From: Karstenula rhodostoma CBS 690.94
Taxonomy: Eukaryota; Ascomycota; Dothideomycetes; Pleosporales; Didymosphaeriaceae
DNA length: 64,000 bases
Assembly (NCBI GenBank): GCA_010093485.1
Contig: MU001492.1
Coordinates: 2,031,122-2,095,121, forward strand
Direction: 5' to 3'
In this document: one piece after another, positions 33,334 to 45,649 of the stretch
Numbering within the stretch: the first letter of the stretch is position 1
Layout of the letters: every line of letters begins with the position of its first letter
Notes under the pieces: generated by a model
The model's input: only the letters and a program-made list of their open reading frames with translations
Told to the model about the DNA's origin: nothing
Database searches by the model: none
Made by a program: the position numbers and the translations under genes

Positions 33334-33905
33334 TAGGTAAGGATCATGCGGGGTATGCCGAGTTTTCCCTCGAAACGGTTATCCACTAGCAACGTCTGCG
33401 GATGGCAGAAGAATATACCGCAGAGGTGACTCAATGACCGATGCGCTCAGGCATGACTAGAAGGTCGGAAGGGCAGACGCGAAAACTCGGCCTTGGCTGT
33501 TCGGCAGACGTGTGGATCTCATGATGCGACCTCAGCCAGTCATGTCCTTCTAAGCTAATTACATCATCAATGCTCTTTGTTCGCGCCTTTTGTAGTTGTG
33601 CTGCGCTAATCCCGAAAAGGCAGCCAAGCCTCACCGCGCCGTATTTGGTCCACATCTAACGTCTAACGGAATTGTTATGGTCGTCACAGAAACACTCCTA
33701 TCGCTGAGAAATCTCTAAAATTTGTCAGCCATGAAGTGCTCAGGGGGCTCTGTACGTAGTACTTCGAAGGAGCTGCGAGTAACTCGGACGTATAAGAAAG
33801 AACATTAGAGAGCAAGCTCTCATATTTGATTTCGTCATATTCATTCCTCAGCTCTGGATATCAGTTTGAGCTCTCAAAATCAGCCAGCGGATATTGTCAT
33901 TCAAT
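33334..33905. promoter_or_regulatory. Shared upstream region of Zn2Cys6 regulator and MFS transporter
   Basis: 572-bp intergenic region between two divergent start codons. I see no convincing CGG-n-CCG palindrome by eye. TATAAG occurs at about 33791 on the transporter side. Confidence 0.5.
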
Positions 33906-35632
33906 ATGGAACCTTCAGAAGAGGTAGAGACAGCCCGGTCAACACCACCGTCAGCAGGCGCATACACACCCGCAGAACTCGAAAGATTGGGACGAGAAAG
34001 ACCACCTGCATTCAAAACGATATGGGTTGAGCTTGGATTCTGCTTCTCCCTACTAGGGTCCATGTTGGTTGTCGAATACTTCGTTTCAGGGTTCAACGTC
34101 CTGCTCCCAGCATTGTCCGGAGCCCTTCACATTCCCTCACAGGCAGAGACATGGCCAGCAAGTGTATTTTCACTAGTCACAGGCGCGTTTCTACTGCCAG
34201 CGGGACGCCTTGCGGATATCTTCGGTGGTTACACCGTCTTCACGGTTGGCCTGGCTTGGTTCGTGGTTTGGTCTTTGATCGCAGGATTCAGCCAGAACTA
34301 CATTATGCTTATCTTCTGTCGAGCACTGCAAGGCTTTGGACCAGCAGCATTCATGCCTTCTGGAATCATGCTTCTTGGTAGTATAGTAAGTCTGGATCTA
34401 TTCTTCTGTTGCGCCAGTCTAACTCATCCGCAGTACCGTCCTGGTCCCCGAAAAAACCTCGTCTTCAGCCTTTACGGGGCGTTTGCCCCGGTCGGATTCT
34501 TCGCCGGCATCTTCTTCGCTGGTCTTGCGGCACAGATCTTGACCTGGCAATGGTACTTCTACATCGGCACTATCATGCTAGGCATTGTCGCCGTGGCTTC
34601 TATCATCTGTATTCCACGACATACCATTGAGACTCACAAGATCGCTCCTAAGATGGATTGGTGGGGAACATGCACCATTGTGCCCGGCCTCGTTCTCCTC
34701 GTATACGCAATCACCGACGGATCACATGCACCGAACGGCTGGGCAACACCGTACATTCCGGTCACGTTTGTGCTAGGTTGGATCTTCGTGGGGATCTTTG
34801 TGTATCTTGAGGGATGGGTTGTTGAACAACCTTTGCTACCAGGAGATATGTTCCATGTCAAAGGCATGAAGGCGCTCACGGTAGCGCTCTTCCTTGAATA
34901 TGGCGTCTTCGGGATCTTCCTGTTCTATGCCAGCTTTTAGTGAGCAACCAAGTCATTACCCTTCGCCAATGGAGTTCGCTAACTTCCATGCAGTATCGAA
35001 GAAGTCCTTCACGCTAGCCCACTCTTAACCAGTGCTTGGTTCGCCCCTATGTGTATTGGTGGACTCATCCTTGTAACTGGCGGCGGCTTTATCCTACACT
35101 TGTTGCCCGGCAGAATGTAAGCTGCATTCGTCTTAACTGCAACCAAACAGTGCTAACAATCGCAAGTCTTCTTCTAATTAGTGGCCTGTCCTTCGTCATA
35201 TCCGTTCTGCTCTTCGCTATCCTCCCCGATAACCCGAACTATTGGCGATACATCTTCCCCGCGATGATTTGCGCAACATTGGGTATCGATATCACCTATA
35301 ATGTTTCCAACATCTTCATCACGACCTCCATGCCAAAAGCCCGTCAAGGTCTTGCGGGTGCCTTCATAAACTCCATCCTTTTCGTCGGCATATCCTTCTT
35401 CTTAGGCTTTGCAGACCTGGCTGTAACACAGACTGCGGATCGGGGAAAGAAAGAGAGCTACAAAGTTGCTTTCCAGATGGCGATTGCTCTTTCAGGTGCA
35501 GGGCTGTTGATCATGTTTGTGGGAGTGAGCATCGGGAAAGCAAAGAGCGAGTTGACTGTCGACGAGAAAGAGGAACTGGAGAGAGAATTGCCAAGGAGGA
35601 ACACGGGTGATGCTGCCAGCACACCGCAATAA
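33906..35632 (+). CDS. MFS transporter
   Basis: Exons 33906-34385, 34434-34939, 34994-35116, 35167-35632 join to 524 aa. Span-like segments begin at VELGFCFSLLGSMLVVEYF. The loop 2-3 motif LPAGRLADIFGGYTVF matches MFS motif A. RALQGFGPAAFMPSGIMLLGS, APVGFFAGIFFAGLAAQ and the late YWRYIFPAMICATLGIDITYNV are typical of fungal 14-span drug-type facilitators. A hydrophilic tail ends the protein. The third intron uses a GCAAG acceptor. An alternative in-frame AG 15 nt downstream would delete part of a span. Substrate is unknown. The divergent Zn2Cys6 gene suggests induced expression. Confidence 0.87.
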
Positions 35633-36375
35633 AACGCGAGCGTGTTTACTTGGAAGGGATTGCGTAATTAAGTAGATAGTGATTGTATGAAATGTCTATT
35701 TTACTGGGACAGATCAAGACGTGTTACATGAATCTTCACAACGCGCAACGACATACAACGTCATATGCTTTGCCTGGTCCCTCACAGAAGCATCGCCACA
35801 GAATAGCAAGCATAGATACGGGTCCAACCTTCTCCTTTGCTCCTCCTCTGCCTTCACGCCACTGCTGACATGTCCACCACCCGCATCGAATCCCTCGCAT
35901 GTCCGCTACCCAACTTCCGGGGCTGCAAGCCCCTCTTGCTCTACAGCATACCTGCATGTATCCGTGCTCACACAACGTCTCGGTATACCTCAACCATCCG
36001 TAAGAAAGGCAGACGAATTCCCTTCGCGTCGCCTGAACACATTAAGGGGCTGCTAGTGTTCCGGCAGCAGAATCCACTCTGTTGGGCATCACCTCCACCC
36101 TGTCTGCTTCTTCTATCTTTGACAGATTTGAGCCGTCGTTCAAGACCCATCTCTCGAGCCGAGATTCTACTATAATACAAGTCCAAACACACTCCCACCC
36201 CACCATCCCTCTCCACACCTCACTCCCTAAGACTTCCCATCCCCATCTGGCACGACATCACACATCCAACTTTCCGAACGAGAACGAAAAATCATGAAAT
36301 TAACCAAACACCAAACTACCCTTCTTCTCCACTCCTCCACCCTCCCCACCACGCCCCCTCAACAACCCGGCCGCA
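35633..36375. other. Convergent intergenic region
   Basis: Holds the 3' UTRs of the transporter and of NUP188. From about 36180 the plus strand is strongly pyrimidine/C-rich (CACACTCCCACCCCACC). No gene seen. Confidence 0.5.
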
Positions 36376-39300
36376 CTACGACCCGTTCCCCAAACCCAAA
36401 CATACACCCGCCGCCTCAATCTCCGCCACAACCTTATCCTCATACGCCTGCGTCCCATCACCCACCACGCGCTCTCTCAGCGCGCCCATCCGCCCCACCC
36501 ACCCCTCAATGTCTTCTTTCACATTCTCCTTATCCCAATCAAGCGGCGCCACGTCACCAGGCTGTACACCCTCCCGCACCCCCGCCACCTTAACGGCGTC
36601 AATGATACTGCTAATCAGCGCGAGAGAGTGCGTCTCACTCGCGAGATTCAGCGTGATCTTGCCCACGTGCCGCGAGTTGAGCGCGTTGGAGCTGCGCTGC
36701 AGCTGCTCGGGGAACGCATTGAGGAAGGAGGAGATCTCTGCGGCGATGGGCGCGCCGACGGAGAGCAGGAGGTTCAGGCAGAGTGGTAGGATGCCTTTTG
36801 TCCAGATGGAGTGCATGCGGACTGGCGTGTCGAAGGGGCCCATGCCACCGGGACGGCGGAAGTAGTTCATGAGGTTCGCGCTGTTGAGCTGAGATAGAAT
36901 ACCCTCGACGGCCATAGTTTCGGCGAGGCCGCGGACGGAGGAGAGCGAGAGGATGAACAGGAGGGAGAGCTCGCCGTAAATGGGGTCCGAGGTGGTGCCT
37001 GAGCCGTTGCTGTGTGTGTCCAGGGTGAGGCGGTCGGACCAGGAGAAGAGAGAGGAGGCGTAGCGGACGGTATTGCTGTTGGCAAAGAGGAGGGTGATCT
37101 GGGAGTGAGAAGTGGCCATCTCGGGAATGGCGATGATGCGCTGGACAAGGGCGGTAAGAAGGGCAAAATCTGATGGGGAGACAGAGGACGGGTCGTTGTG
37201 GAGCTGTGTTGCGAGGCTGCGGAATCCTTTGGCAACGGTGTCGGACAGAATTTCTAGGAGCTCAAGGGAGGTGTTTATTGGCGCTTCATCTTTGTTTTTG
37301 GGCTGCACGATAGTACCGCGGAAACTTGAGCGGAAAGATGTTGCTTTGGGGTCGACCTTGTCGGACGCGTCGACAAGATAGAAATGAAGCGTAAGATATA
37401 GGACCTTGAGGAGCGTGCGGTAATAGTCCACCTCCTCATTGGAAAAGACGTTATCAAAATCGGCTGTAGCTGCGCGAACCGCTTTCCAGACCGGACCCAG
37501 CAGCAATCGTGCTTCTTCAGACCTCACCTTGTCTTCCACGAGCCTCTTAAGCAACGCAAAGGCGAGGTCGGCCCGTAGAATCATGAGTTGTCCAAATAGA
37601 GCTTCAGGGAGACTGGAGTCCGCGTTTGCCTTCATGCATTGATTGGTCACCTGAATGAGGCAAGTGACGATGCGCGGGTCTTTCGTGGCGAAGTGGCTTA
37701 GCTCTAAGGCGAGCAGCCTCCAGCTGTGTAGAAGCCTGACGTGAGAGTCGACGAGGCCGAGATTTCTGTTGGCTCGCTCGACCTCCGCCTTGAACCCCTG
37801 ACCGAGCCTAGGTCCTAACCATTTGCCGTCAAAATCGAGCAATGAAGAAGCAATCTCGATATCATAGAAGAAACCAGGTCCGTAGGGCGAGGGTTGCAGC
37901 GTTGTGCGCTTGAGATTGGCGAGTTTGACACCAGGAAACTTTTCTTCGATGTTCTTCTGAAGATTGGCGTGTAGGGCTATTTTATATGGGGGCAGCCTCA
38001 ACGCCTCATCCTGGTAATAAGCCAGCGCGCCAAATACATCCTTGACCGATGCGTTATCGCCAGACTGCCGGGCAGTGTGCAGGTGCATAGCCAGAATCTC
38101 GGCTGCTAGTGAAGCGAATTTGTTCTCCAAGGAGCGAAGTTCGATAGCTTCCTCTGCTTTCGGCGGGGGCTGATTCGATATCCATTTCAAGAATGCGATG
38201 AGCTGCTGGATGAACTCCTTCCGTTCCCGAAGATCTCCCATCGCCCATGACCAGTGATTCTGCGCCGAGGTAATGAACTCCAACATCGCCGTCCATAGGC
38301 TCCAAGGTGGGTTTTGGCGGTTTAGGTCCAGATGTGATAGTGCATCAAAGGCACGAGATAGAAGGGATTTGCTCGCAGGTGCTTGAGGGTTAGTTTTCGA
38401 TTTGCTCTTCACCATCTCTCGTGGCGTGGTACCAGTGAGCAGATACAACGCGAACCACCGTTGTTTGCATGTGACTACGGCGGTGAGCAAGTTCCAAACG
38501 CTTTTTTGTATGTCGGTTATCTTCAACGGTTCGTCCAGCTGAGATAATACAAGCATAAAGTTCTTCGCGGTCTTTGGGCCAAGGTGGCCGAGGAGTGATG
38601 GAGGCTCATGATACTCTTGTTTGAGTGGCGTTCCCTTGTTCTCATGGGAGTGGTCTTCCACAACGCGAACCGCACCGCGTACCAAGATCTCAAGTAAAGT
38701 GACAACAGGAGACTTCCACACCTCGCTCGTAACATAGAGTCGTGCCAGAAGTGGTGTAGCTTTGAACAGTTGCTGTTCGAGATGTGTCCAAGGTCTTTCA
38801 AGCAATATCGCAACACGTACAAGGACCTCTGAAAACTGCAGTGTTGATTGAGTTTGACGTTTGGACAAAGCTGGTCCGCTTGTCAAGGTGTTTTTGAGTA
38901 GGTCTGTTCCCGATAACAGAGATGATAATATGGGATTCGTTGGCAGGTCGTTCCGAGACCTCGTGAGGTACAATTCTGTGATATAACTGGCAGTCGGTGC
39001 AATGATATTGGTCAACTTCTGGCCCAGGTCGGGTGCATCATCGACGCTGTAGGCTATCTTGAGGATGAATGAGAATGCTTCACATATTCCGATGTTGATG
39101 TGCAATCGGTCTTCGGGAGAGTTGTACTTCCAACCTAATGAGGTTCCGTAGATGCTTGCAAGCATTTTGCCAAAGGTAAGGAGCGTGCTGCTCATAGATT
39201 TTTCCGATGTACCGCTTTCGGGGGCGGCTGAAGCGTTGAAGCGTGTCAAGACCCTGTTCGAGTTGGAGGACTTGCGGGAGACCGAGCGCCCAACCGCATC

Positions 39301-42052
39301 GACCACCAAAGCTTGGAAGATCCTGATGCAGCCGATGAGAAACTGGTAGCTACCGAGGACCATTTCGGTGCCTATCAGGATGCTGGCTAGGCTGCCACCA
39401 GTTCCGTCACTTTGTAGCAGCCGGCTCCGCACCAGCCATGGCCAGACTCTATTGGGAGCAACTGCGATCAGCGCTTGGATAAAGTGGGTGCATGCCACCA
39501 GTAGTTGGAGCGAGACTTCACTGGAGGGATCTTGGTACTGCCGAAGCAATTGCTCCTCAAAAATAGTCAGCACAATGCTGACAGTATCCGGGCTGTGCTC
39601 TAAGCCAATACTCAGGGCTGTCAACACGTCAACAGAACAACTATTCCCGTCCCCTCGGGCTCTAGAAGCTTGTAACGACGAGTGCATGATGTCGGCGAAT
39701 AGTTCGATGATTTTCGCAGCATCTGTAGCTGATGCGGTTTCGTGTGTTGCGTACACGACCTTAGTGCTACCAACGGCGTACGTTGATAGCAGGTGGTAAA
39801 AGTATTCCAGAGCTGAATGAGGATAGCGCCATCGCGCAATATAAGGTTGGGCAGTGTCGTCCAGAATGACACCCGGTGTATCCGCGTCGATGATCATAGA
39901 CGCCTCGAGTTGCGGGGCAGAATTAGGAGCAAGGAGACGCCGTTGGGCCGAGAAGCTTGAGGTGCTCGATTTGATAAACTGCGGTAGATCTACCGCCAGT
40001 GCAACGCGATTTTCATTGGTCTCCTCTTGTTCGAGGCGATAGTCAACAAAGCCAGACGGCATTCGTTGCGTCACTGAGCCCATTTGAACCAGGTCATCGT
40101 AGGTCGTTGATTCTCCGTTTTGTTTCGGGCCCTCTCCCCGAATCAGCGCGCTTGAAAAGAGAAGCAAAGGCTCCACTTGGAATGGGTAGTATATATGAGC
40201 CGATTCAAGCAGTTTTTCTCGTAGGGTAGAGTCTTCCCGAAAAAATGTTACAACGGGATCATCGATGTGACGAGGTGCGTCGTGTGCAGACCAATTGTGT
40301 GCGGACCTTTCGCCAACTAGGATCTGATGAACCAAATCAACAAGACCATCGTGACTGAAGTCTATCGCATCAGTGTTCAAGGCTGCGCGGATAATCTGTG
40401 CATACAGCAACCGGAATTTGTCGCGAGACACTTGATCAATGCTAGATCCAAGTGCTGTCGTGCCAGTACGGAGAAGGGTGGCCATTATGCCAAGAACGTC
40501 TTGCACAACGCACTCTTTAGCCAGGCTTTCGAATAGTGGAGTCTCGCTTGGCTCGAGTCTTGCGATATGAAGTGCCGCTTCTTCGAGCTGAGAAGGGGCT
40601 GGCAGAGACATTCGCGAGCCTGGAGCAGCCAAATCCAACTGATGTTCCCGGTGCTTCTCGGTCTGGTGGCAATGCAATGCAAGCCGCCACAAGATGGAGG
40701 ACCACGCAAACGCTGCGGGAAGCACCGGGGTGGGTCCGGAGATCATTGAAACCTGAAGGGCTCGCGTGAGTCGTTCAAGCACACCGCCGTCCAAGATATA
40801 GGAAGATGCGCTCCATTCGTCGGACCTCCCGTGATCGAGATCGTCGAAGATTTGTTGGGGTTTTAGGATCGCCACGGATATCTCAGAAATGAGAACTTGG
40901 ATCAACGTAATCAGGGGTCCCTGCCCTTCATGCTTCTAGAGGGAGATCAGTATGAAGAACCACAGATTCGTCGTGGCAAACCTACCTCGGGGAAATCTTT
41001 GAAAAAGCCCCAGTCAGCTATTGTGCGAAACCACAGCTCTACGCTGGAGCTGGTAAGAAGGCCCTTCGTGTTGGTGTCGGCGTGAAACAAGGTCAGGTGT
41101 AGGATGTGGGCAATCTGAGTGGTCTGACTCAGGATCCATTGCGCAGCAACATCCTCCTCTATCGATCTAGGAAGACTCCAAGTGCAACCCTCCAGCGCTT
41201 CGACTCTCTGGTCGAAAGCAGTGATGCATCGGTCCAGGGCGGGCGCATCGGAGGCCGCACCCTCTTTTGCATTGTGGCGGTCGGCAAGCGTTTGTCCAAG
41301 TTGCTCGAAGCGGTCGTCGCATACGCGGTAGTCGGAGGGGTAACCGGGGTTTGTGGTGCGCAAGTCTCGCGCAGCTCCCCAAGCTAAGAGCATCTGGCTC
41401 ACCCTTAGGATGGAGGTGCAGGTGGAGAAATAGATTCCAATGAGCCTTAGTTTCCGCTGATCGGGCGAATTGAACTGCGCGTTTGTCTGCTCGTCTAGGG
41501 TCGCTGGAGTCCTCAGAATGGACATGTTGGGAACAAAGGTCGAGGCGCCCAGGTTGGTCAAGCCGGCAGCTTCCTTGACGCTCAGCACCTCCTCTTCTGT
41601 CAGGCCGCTCAGCAGCTGCACGGTGGGCCTGGTCTGCCATTCTTGCACGGCGAGGCGCAACGCGGCGTACTCTGAGATCTGCGCCTCTTTGGACAGCCAC
41701 AGACTATCCTCCTTGACCTCGTCCAGGTTGTAGTGCTCATTTTGGGCAGGCGTGACGCTGATTGGGGCGGTTGCGGACTCGAATTTGGCCTGCTCCTGCG
41801 GCGAGGGCTTGGGAAACGGGGCCCATGGGCTGCTGAGGATGGCGACGTTCTCGTCCGAGGTCAGGAAGTCGCGCAGCGGCTGGCTTTTGGCGGCGGTATC
41901 GGGGTCGCAGAGGGCGCTGTAGGCAATCTCCCAGGTGCTGGGCCCGTCAGTCGTGTCATTGCAGAGATGTGCAGTGGGCAAACCTACATGAGCTGCTGCT
42001 CGCCTTTGAAGCACTTGGCGAGGTCCAGTGCGGACTGCTGGATGGGGGCCAT
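36376..42052 (-). CDS. NUP188: Nucleoporin Nup188
   Basis: Exons 42052-41988, 41937-40986, 40935-36376 join to 1858 aa, in the size range of Nup188. The first exon encodes MAPIQQSALDLAKCFKGEQQL. Splicing then gives TWEIAYSALCDP, and later FFKDFPE|KHEGQGPLITLIQ. The body is almost entirely helical, as expected of the Nup188/Nup192 alpha-solenoid that forms part of the inner ring of the nuclear pore. It lacks FG repeats and membrane spans. The identification rests on length, alpha-solenoid character and remembered segment similarity. Nup192/Nup205 is the main alternative. Both introns are 50 nt with GTAGGT donors. Diverges from trpC across 393 bp. Confidence 0.8.
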
Positions 42053-42312
42053 GGCGGCGCGGGGATGCGCGTGTCGACTCAGCGCTTAGCCGGAGTCCAT
42101 CCAGGTCGCAGGTGGAGGTGTTTGCGGTGGTTGCCGTGGGCGCATCGGCGTGGCCGCCAAAGTTCATAGGCAGCTCAAGCTTTCTGGAGCGCGTTGGCGC
42201 ACAGACCACGCATTTTTGGTCGCATCCATCCACCATCGGCGGGCCAGGAACAAAGCTCCGGAAGTCCAAATATTGCGGTACGTTGATTACTACATTGGGC
42301 GGCAGCCGGGGG

Positions 42313-42319
42313 TGACTCA
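42313..42319 (+). promoter_or_regulatory. CPC1/GCN4-type site TGACTCA
   Basis: A perfect match to the bZIP site recognised by Gcn4/Cpc1, 127 bp upstream of the trpC ATG. Tryptophan genes are classical targets of general (cross-pathway) amino-acid control, so the position is meaningful. Binding is inferred. Confidence 0.6.
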
Positions 42320-42326
42320 CGCCGCC

Positions 42327-42366
42327 AGACCCAGACCCAGACACAGACACAGACACAGACACAGAC
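42327..42366 (+). repeat. Hexanucleotide microsatellite (AGACAC/AGACCC)n
   Basis: About 6-7 units: two AGACCC followed by four to five AGACAC. It sits 8 bp after the TGACTCA site and 80 bp before the trpC ATG, in the promoter or leader. Confidence 0.85.
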
Positions 42367-42445
42367 AACTGGCCTCGCTGCACCCCGCCCTCTGCTTGTA
42401 GCCAGACATCCAGCTCTCCAATTCGCACCCGCTGGACTGCCCACG

Positions 42446-44805
42446 ATGCCCGCCGCGTTGCCACTCATCGATCACTCGCCCCACCATCCCGAGGCCTCGC
42501 CGCCAATCCCCACCGCAGGCAACGTCATCTTGGTCGACAACTACGACTCCTTCACCTGGAATGTCTACCAGTATCTCGTCTTCGAAGGCGCGACCGTGAC
42601 CGTGTTCCGCAACGACGAAGTCACCCTCGACGACCTCATCGCGAAGAAGCCCACCCAGCTGGTCATCAGTCCTGGCCCCGGCCACCCTGAGAAGGATGCC
42701 GGTGTCAGCAATGCCGCCATCGGCCATTTTGCAGGCAAGATTCCCGTCATGGGAGTCTGCATGGGAGAGTAAATCACGTTGTGCGCCCGCAAGCTCCAGC
42801 GACTGACGGTGCCAGGCAATGCATCATCCACAGCCTCGGCGGCAAAGTTGACGTGACCGGCGAGATCCTCCATGGCAAAACCTCCCCGCTCGTACACGAT
42901 GGCAAGGGCCTGTACGCCAACGTCTCTCAGAACATTCCCGTCACGCGATACCACTCCCTTGCAGGAACTCACAAGACTGTGCCTCAATGCCTCGAGGTCA
43001 CCTCCTGGATCGAGAGCCCGGACGGGGGCAGAGGAGTTATAATGGGCGTCCGGCACAAGGAATATGTGCTCGAGGGTGTGCAGTTCCACCCCGAAAGCAT
43101 CCTTACCGAAGAGGGCCGACAAATGTTCAGAAACTTCCTGCGCATGCAAGGCGGCACCTGGGCCGAGAACGAGAGACTGTCAAAAGAGGCACACGCGAAA
43201 GCAATCGGCGCTGTGCCCAACGGAGCCTCAGCCAACGGACCTCCGAAAGACAAGCAGACCTCCATCTTGGAGAAGATTTACGATCACAGAAGGGCTGCAG
43301 TAGCCGAGCAAAAGAAGATCCCTTCACAAAGGCCGAGCGACCTACAAGCCGCGTACGATCTTAACCTAGCTCCTTCCCAGATTAACTTCCCCGAGAGACT
43401 ACGCAAATCGCCCTACCGTCTTTCGCTCATGGCTGAAATCAAGCGCGCATCTCCCTCCAAAGGCATAATTTCGCTATCTACATGTGCCCCTGCACAGGCC
43501 CGGACATATGCCAAAGCTGGTGCGAGCACCATCTCTGTCTTGACCGAGCCGGAATGGTTCAAGGGCAGTATCGATGATCTCAAGGCCGTGCGCCAAAGCC
43601 TCGAAGGCATGCCCAATAGGCCAGCCGTGTTGCGGAAGGAGTTCATCTTCGACGAGTATCAGATTCTCGAAGCCCGACTTGCCGGCGCGGATACAGTCCT
43701 GCTCATTGTCAAGATGCTAGACGAAGCGCTACTGAAGAGACTCTACGACTATTCTCGCTCGCTGGGGATGGAGCCTCTGGTAGAGGTCAACAACGTCGAG
43801 GAGATGAAGATCGCCGTCAATCTCGGCTCCAAGGTCATCGGAGTAAACAACCGCAACCTCGTCAATTTCGAAGTGGACATGGACACTACCAGCCGCCTTA
43901 TGAACCTGGTGCCCAAGGAGACCATTGTGTGCGCTTTGAGCGGTATCACCGGTCCGCAGGATGTCGAACCATATGCGCAGAACGGGGTTGGCGCTGTGCT
44001 GGTTGGCGAAGCTTTGATGCGAGCGTCCGATACCGCCGAGTTCATTGCACGCCTGCTCGGTGGCAGCACTCCTGCAAAGTCGACAACAACATCCTCCCCC
44101 CTGGTCAAGATCTGCGGTACTCGCAGCGTAGAAGCTGCCAAGGCAGCCATCGAGGCCGGTGCCGACCTGATAGGAATTATCTTGGCTCAAGGAACCAAGC
44201 GAACCGTATCAACAGAGACGGCACTCGCAATATCCGACGCTGTCCACCAGACGCGGAAACCTCACGCGACCAAGGCCGCCGCAACCATACCCCAATCAGC
44301 ATCCGACTTCTTTGAGCACGCAACTTCGACCCACATCTCCTACCCTGGACGGGCTCTAATCGTAGGTGTATTCCGCAACCAGCCATTAGAATACGTCCTC
44401 GAGCAACAACAGCTGTTGAACTTGGATATAGTCCAGCTCCACGGACAGGAGCCTGTCGAATGGGCGAAACTCATACCTGTGCCCGTCATTAAAGCCTTTA
44501 GTCCGAAGGACATTGGCATCGGCCTCAGAGGATACCATGCGCTTCCGCTCCTCGATGCAGGGTCGGGAGGCTCCGGGCAACAGCTTGACCTGAGCGAGGT
44601 CAAGGAGGCTCTGTCCAAAGACGACAGCATCAAGATCATCTTCGCCGGTGGCCTCAATCCCGACAACGTGCAGAAGGCTCTGGCTGGCCTGGGAGAATAC
44701 AGATCGCGCGTTCAAGCTGTCGATGTGAGTAGCGGGGTCGAAGCAGACGGTCAGCAGAGTCTGGAGAGGATACAGGCTTTTGTCAAAGCAGCGAAGAGTT
44801 CGTAG
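42446..44805 (+). CDS. trpC: Trifunctional tryptophan biosynthesis protein TrpC (GATase-IGPS-PRAI)
   Basis: Exons 42446-42768 and 42816-44805 join to 770 aa, the usual length. Residues ~25-230 are the glutamine amidotransferase of anthranilate synthase: [18 protein letters not shown], the nucleophile Cys105 in GVCMGEQC (the 47-nt intron falls inside this motif) and GVQFHPES. Residues ~255-525 are indole-3-glycerol-phosphate synthase: [47 protein letters not shown]. From ~535 comes phosphoribosylanthranilate isomerase: [39 protein letters not shown]. It catalyses three steps of the chorismate-to-tryptophan route together with anthranilate synthase component I. Confidence 0.96.
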
Positions 44806-44972
44806 GTAGACGGCGCCGACTACATGCAGTCGTTCAGTCGGTCAAAATGATACAACAACCCCAACTTGTCCAGGAACTGATGTGAGAAGAAGTCGTGCTT
44901 TCATTAATCTCATATCGCCCGTACCCTATCCCAACTCATTACAGCCAGTACTCGCCATCCCCTCTACCCAAC

Positions 44973-45649
44973 CTACGCACTTTCATCCCGCGCCAACCCG
45001 CTAAACTTGCTGTCCCCAGTCTGGCTACTCAGATCCTTCCCCGCGCCCGTCGCACCACCCGGCAGCGCATCCCTCTTCGCAAACTCCAACTCCGCCACTC
45101 TGCTAGGATCCTGCTTCGTCCCCACAGCACCAAACACGCTCTTCCCCGTTAACCCCGGGTCCTCAGTGACGTTCGTCCCATGCGGGCGCCCCTCGCCCTG
45201 CCCGCGCGCCTGCTCCACCGCACCCGCGTACCCGCCCGTCACAGGAACGCCGCCGGCGGGGCTGAACGACTCAGCGCTGCCGTTGAGCGCGGATTTGCCG
45301 CCGAGGCCCTGCGCAGCGTTCAGCTGGGAAGTTTCCTGCCAGGCGGCCTGGGCGTCGCGGGCTTCGGCGTCGGGGGCGGGCGGGAGGCGCGAGGCGCCCG
45401 ATGTGTCGGTTGTGTTTGAGGTTGTCGAGGCCGAGGGCTGCTGCGAGGCTGCTGCGTGCGGGTTGTTGGCAGCGAAGGAGCCTGAGGCGTTGAGGGACTC
45501 GGCGGCGAGGGAGTCGGAGGTTATGAGGCCTGTGGATTCGTTGGTTGAGGCGGTGGGGTCGGTGACCTGCGGGGGGGTTGTTAGACGCTATTCGGCGGTG
45601 TGGTGTGGTGTGGTGTCGTTCTCACCTTTGTTCCTGCGGAGGACGACAT
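44973..45649 (-). CDS. Small disordered protein, 205 aa
   Basis: Exons 45649-45626 and 45566-44973. The first exon codes only MSSSAGTK, and the 59-nt intron contains a CACAC pentamer run. The protein is almost free of bulky hydrophobics and rich in Ala, Ser, Gly, Asp and Thr, with a central helix-like part (APDAEARDAQAAWQET) and a Gly-rich tail (LTGKSVFGAVGTKQDPSRVAE). It has no signal or membrane span. The composition resembles stress-type hydrophilins in fungi. I do not recognise a named family. The gene downstream on the same strand order (46965-47294) encodes a second protein of similar character. Confidence 0.7.

Larger units (their letters stand above)
42053..42445. promoter_or_regulatory. 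Bidirectional NUP188-trpC promoter region
   Basis: 393 bp between the two start codons. Contains a TGACTCA site and a hexanucleotide microsatellite, both closer to trpC. A long minus-strand open frame through this region is a continuation of the NUP188 frame past its real start. Confidence 0.6.

Noticed and set aside
42053..42464. N-terminal extension of NUP188 through the intergenic region
   Set aside because: The extension translates the microsatellite and overlaps the trpC start; the proper first exon with MAPIQQSALDLAK splices in frame downstream.
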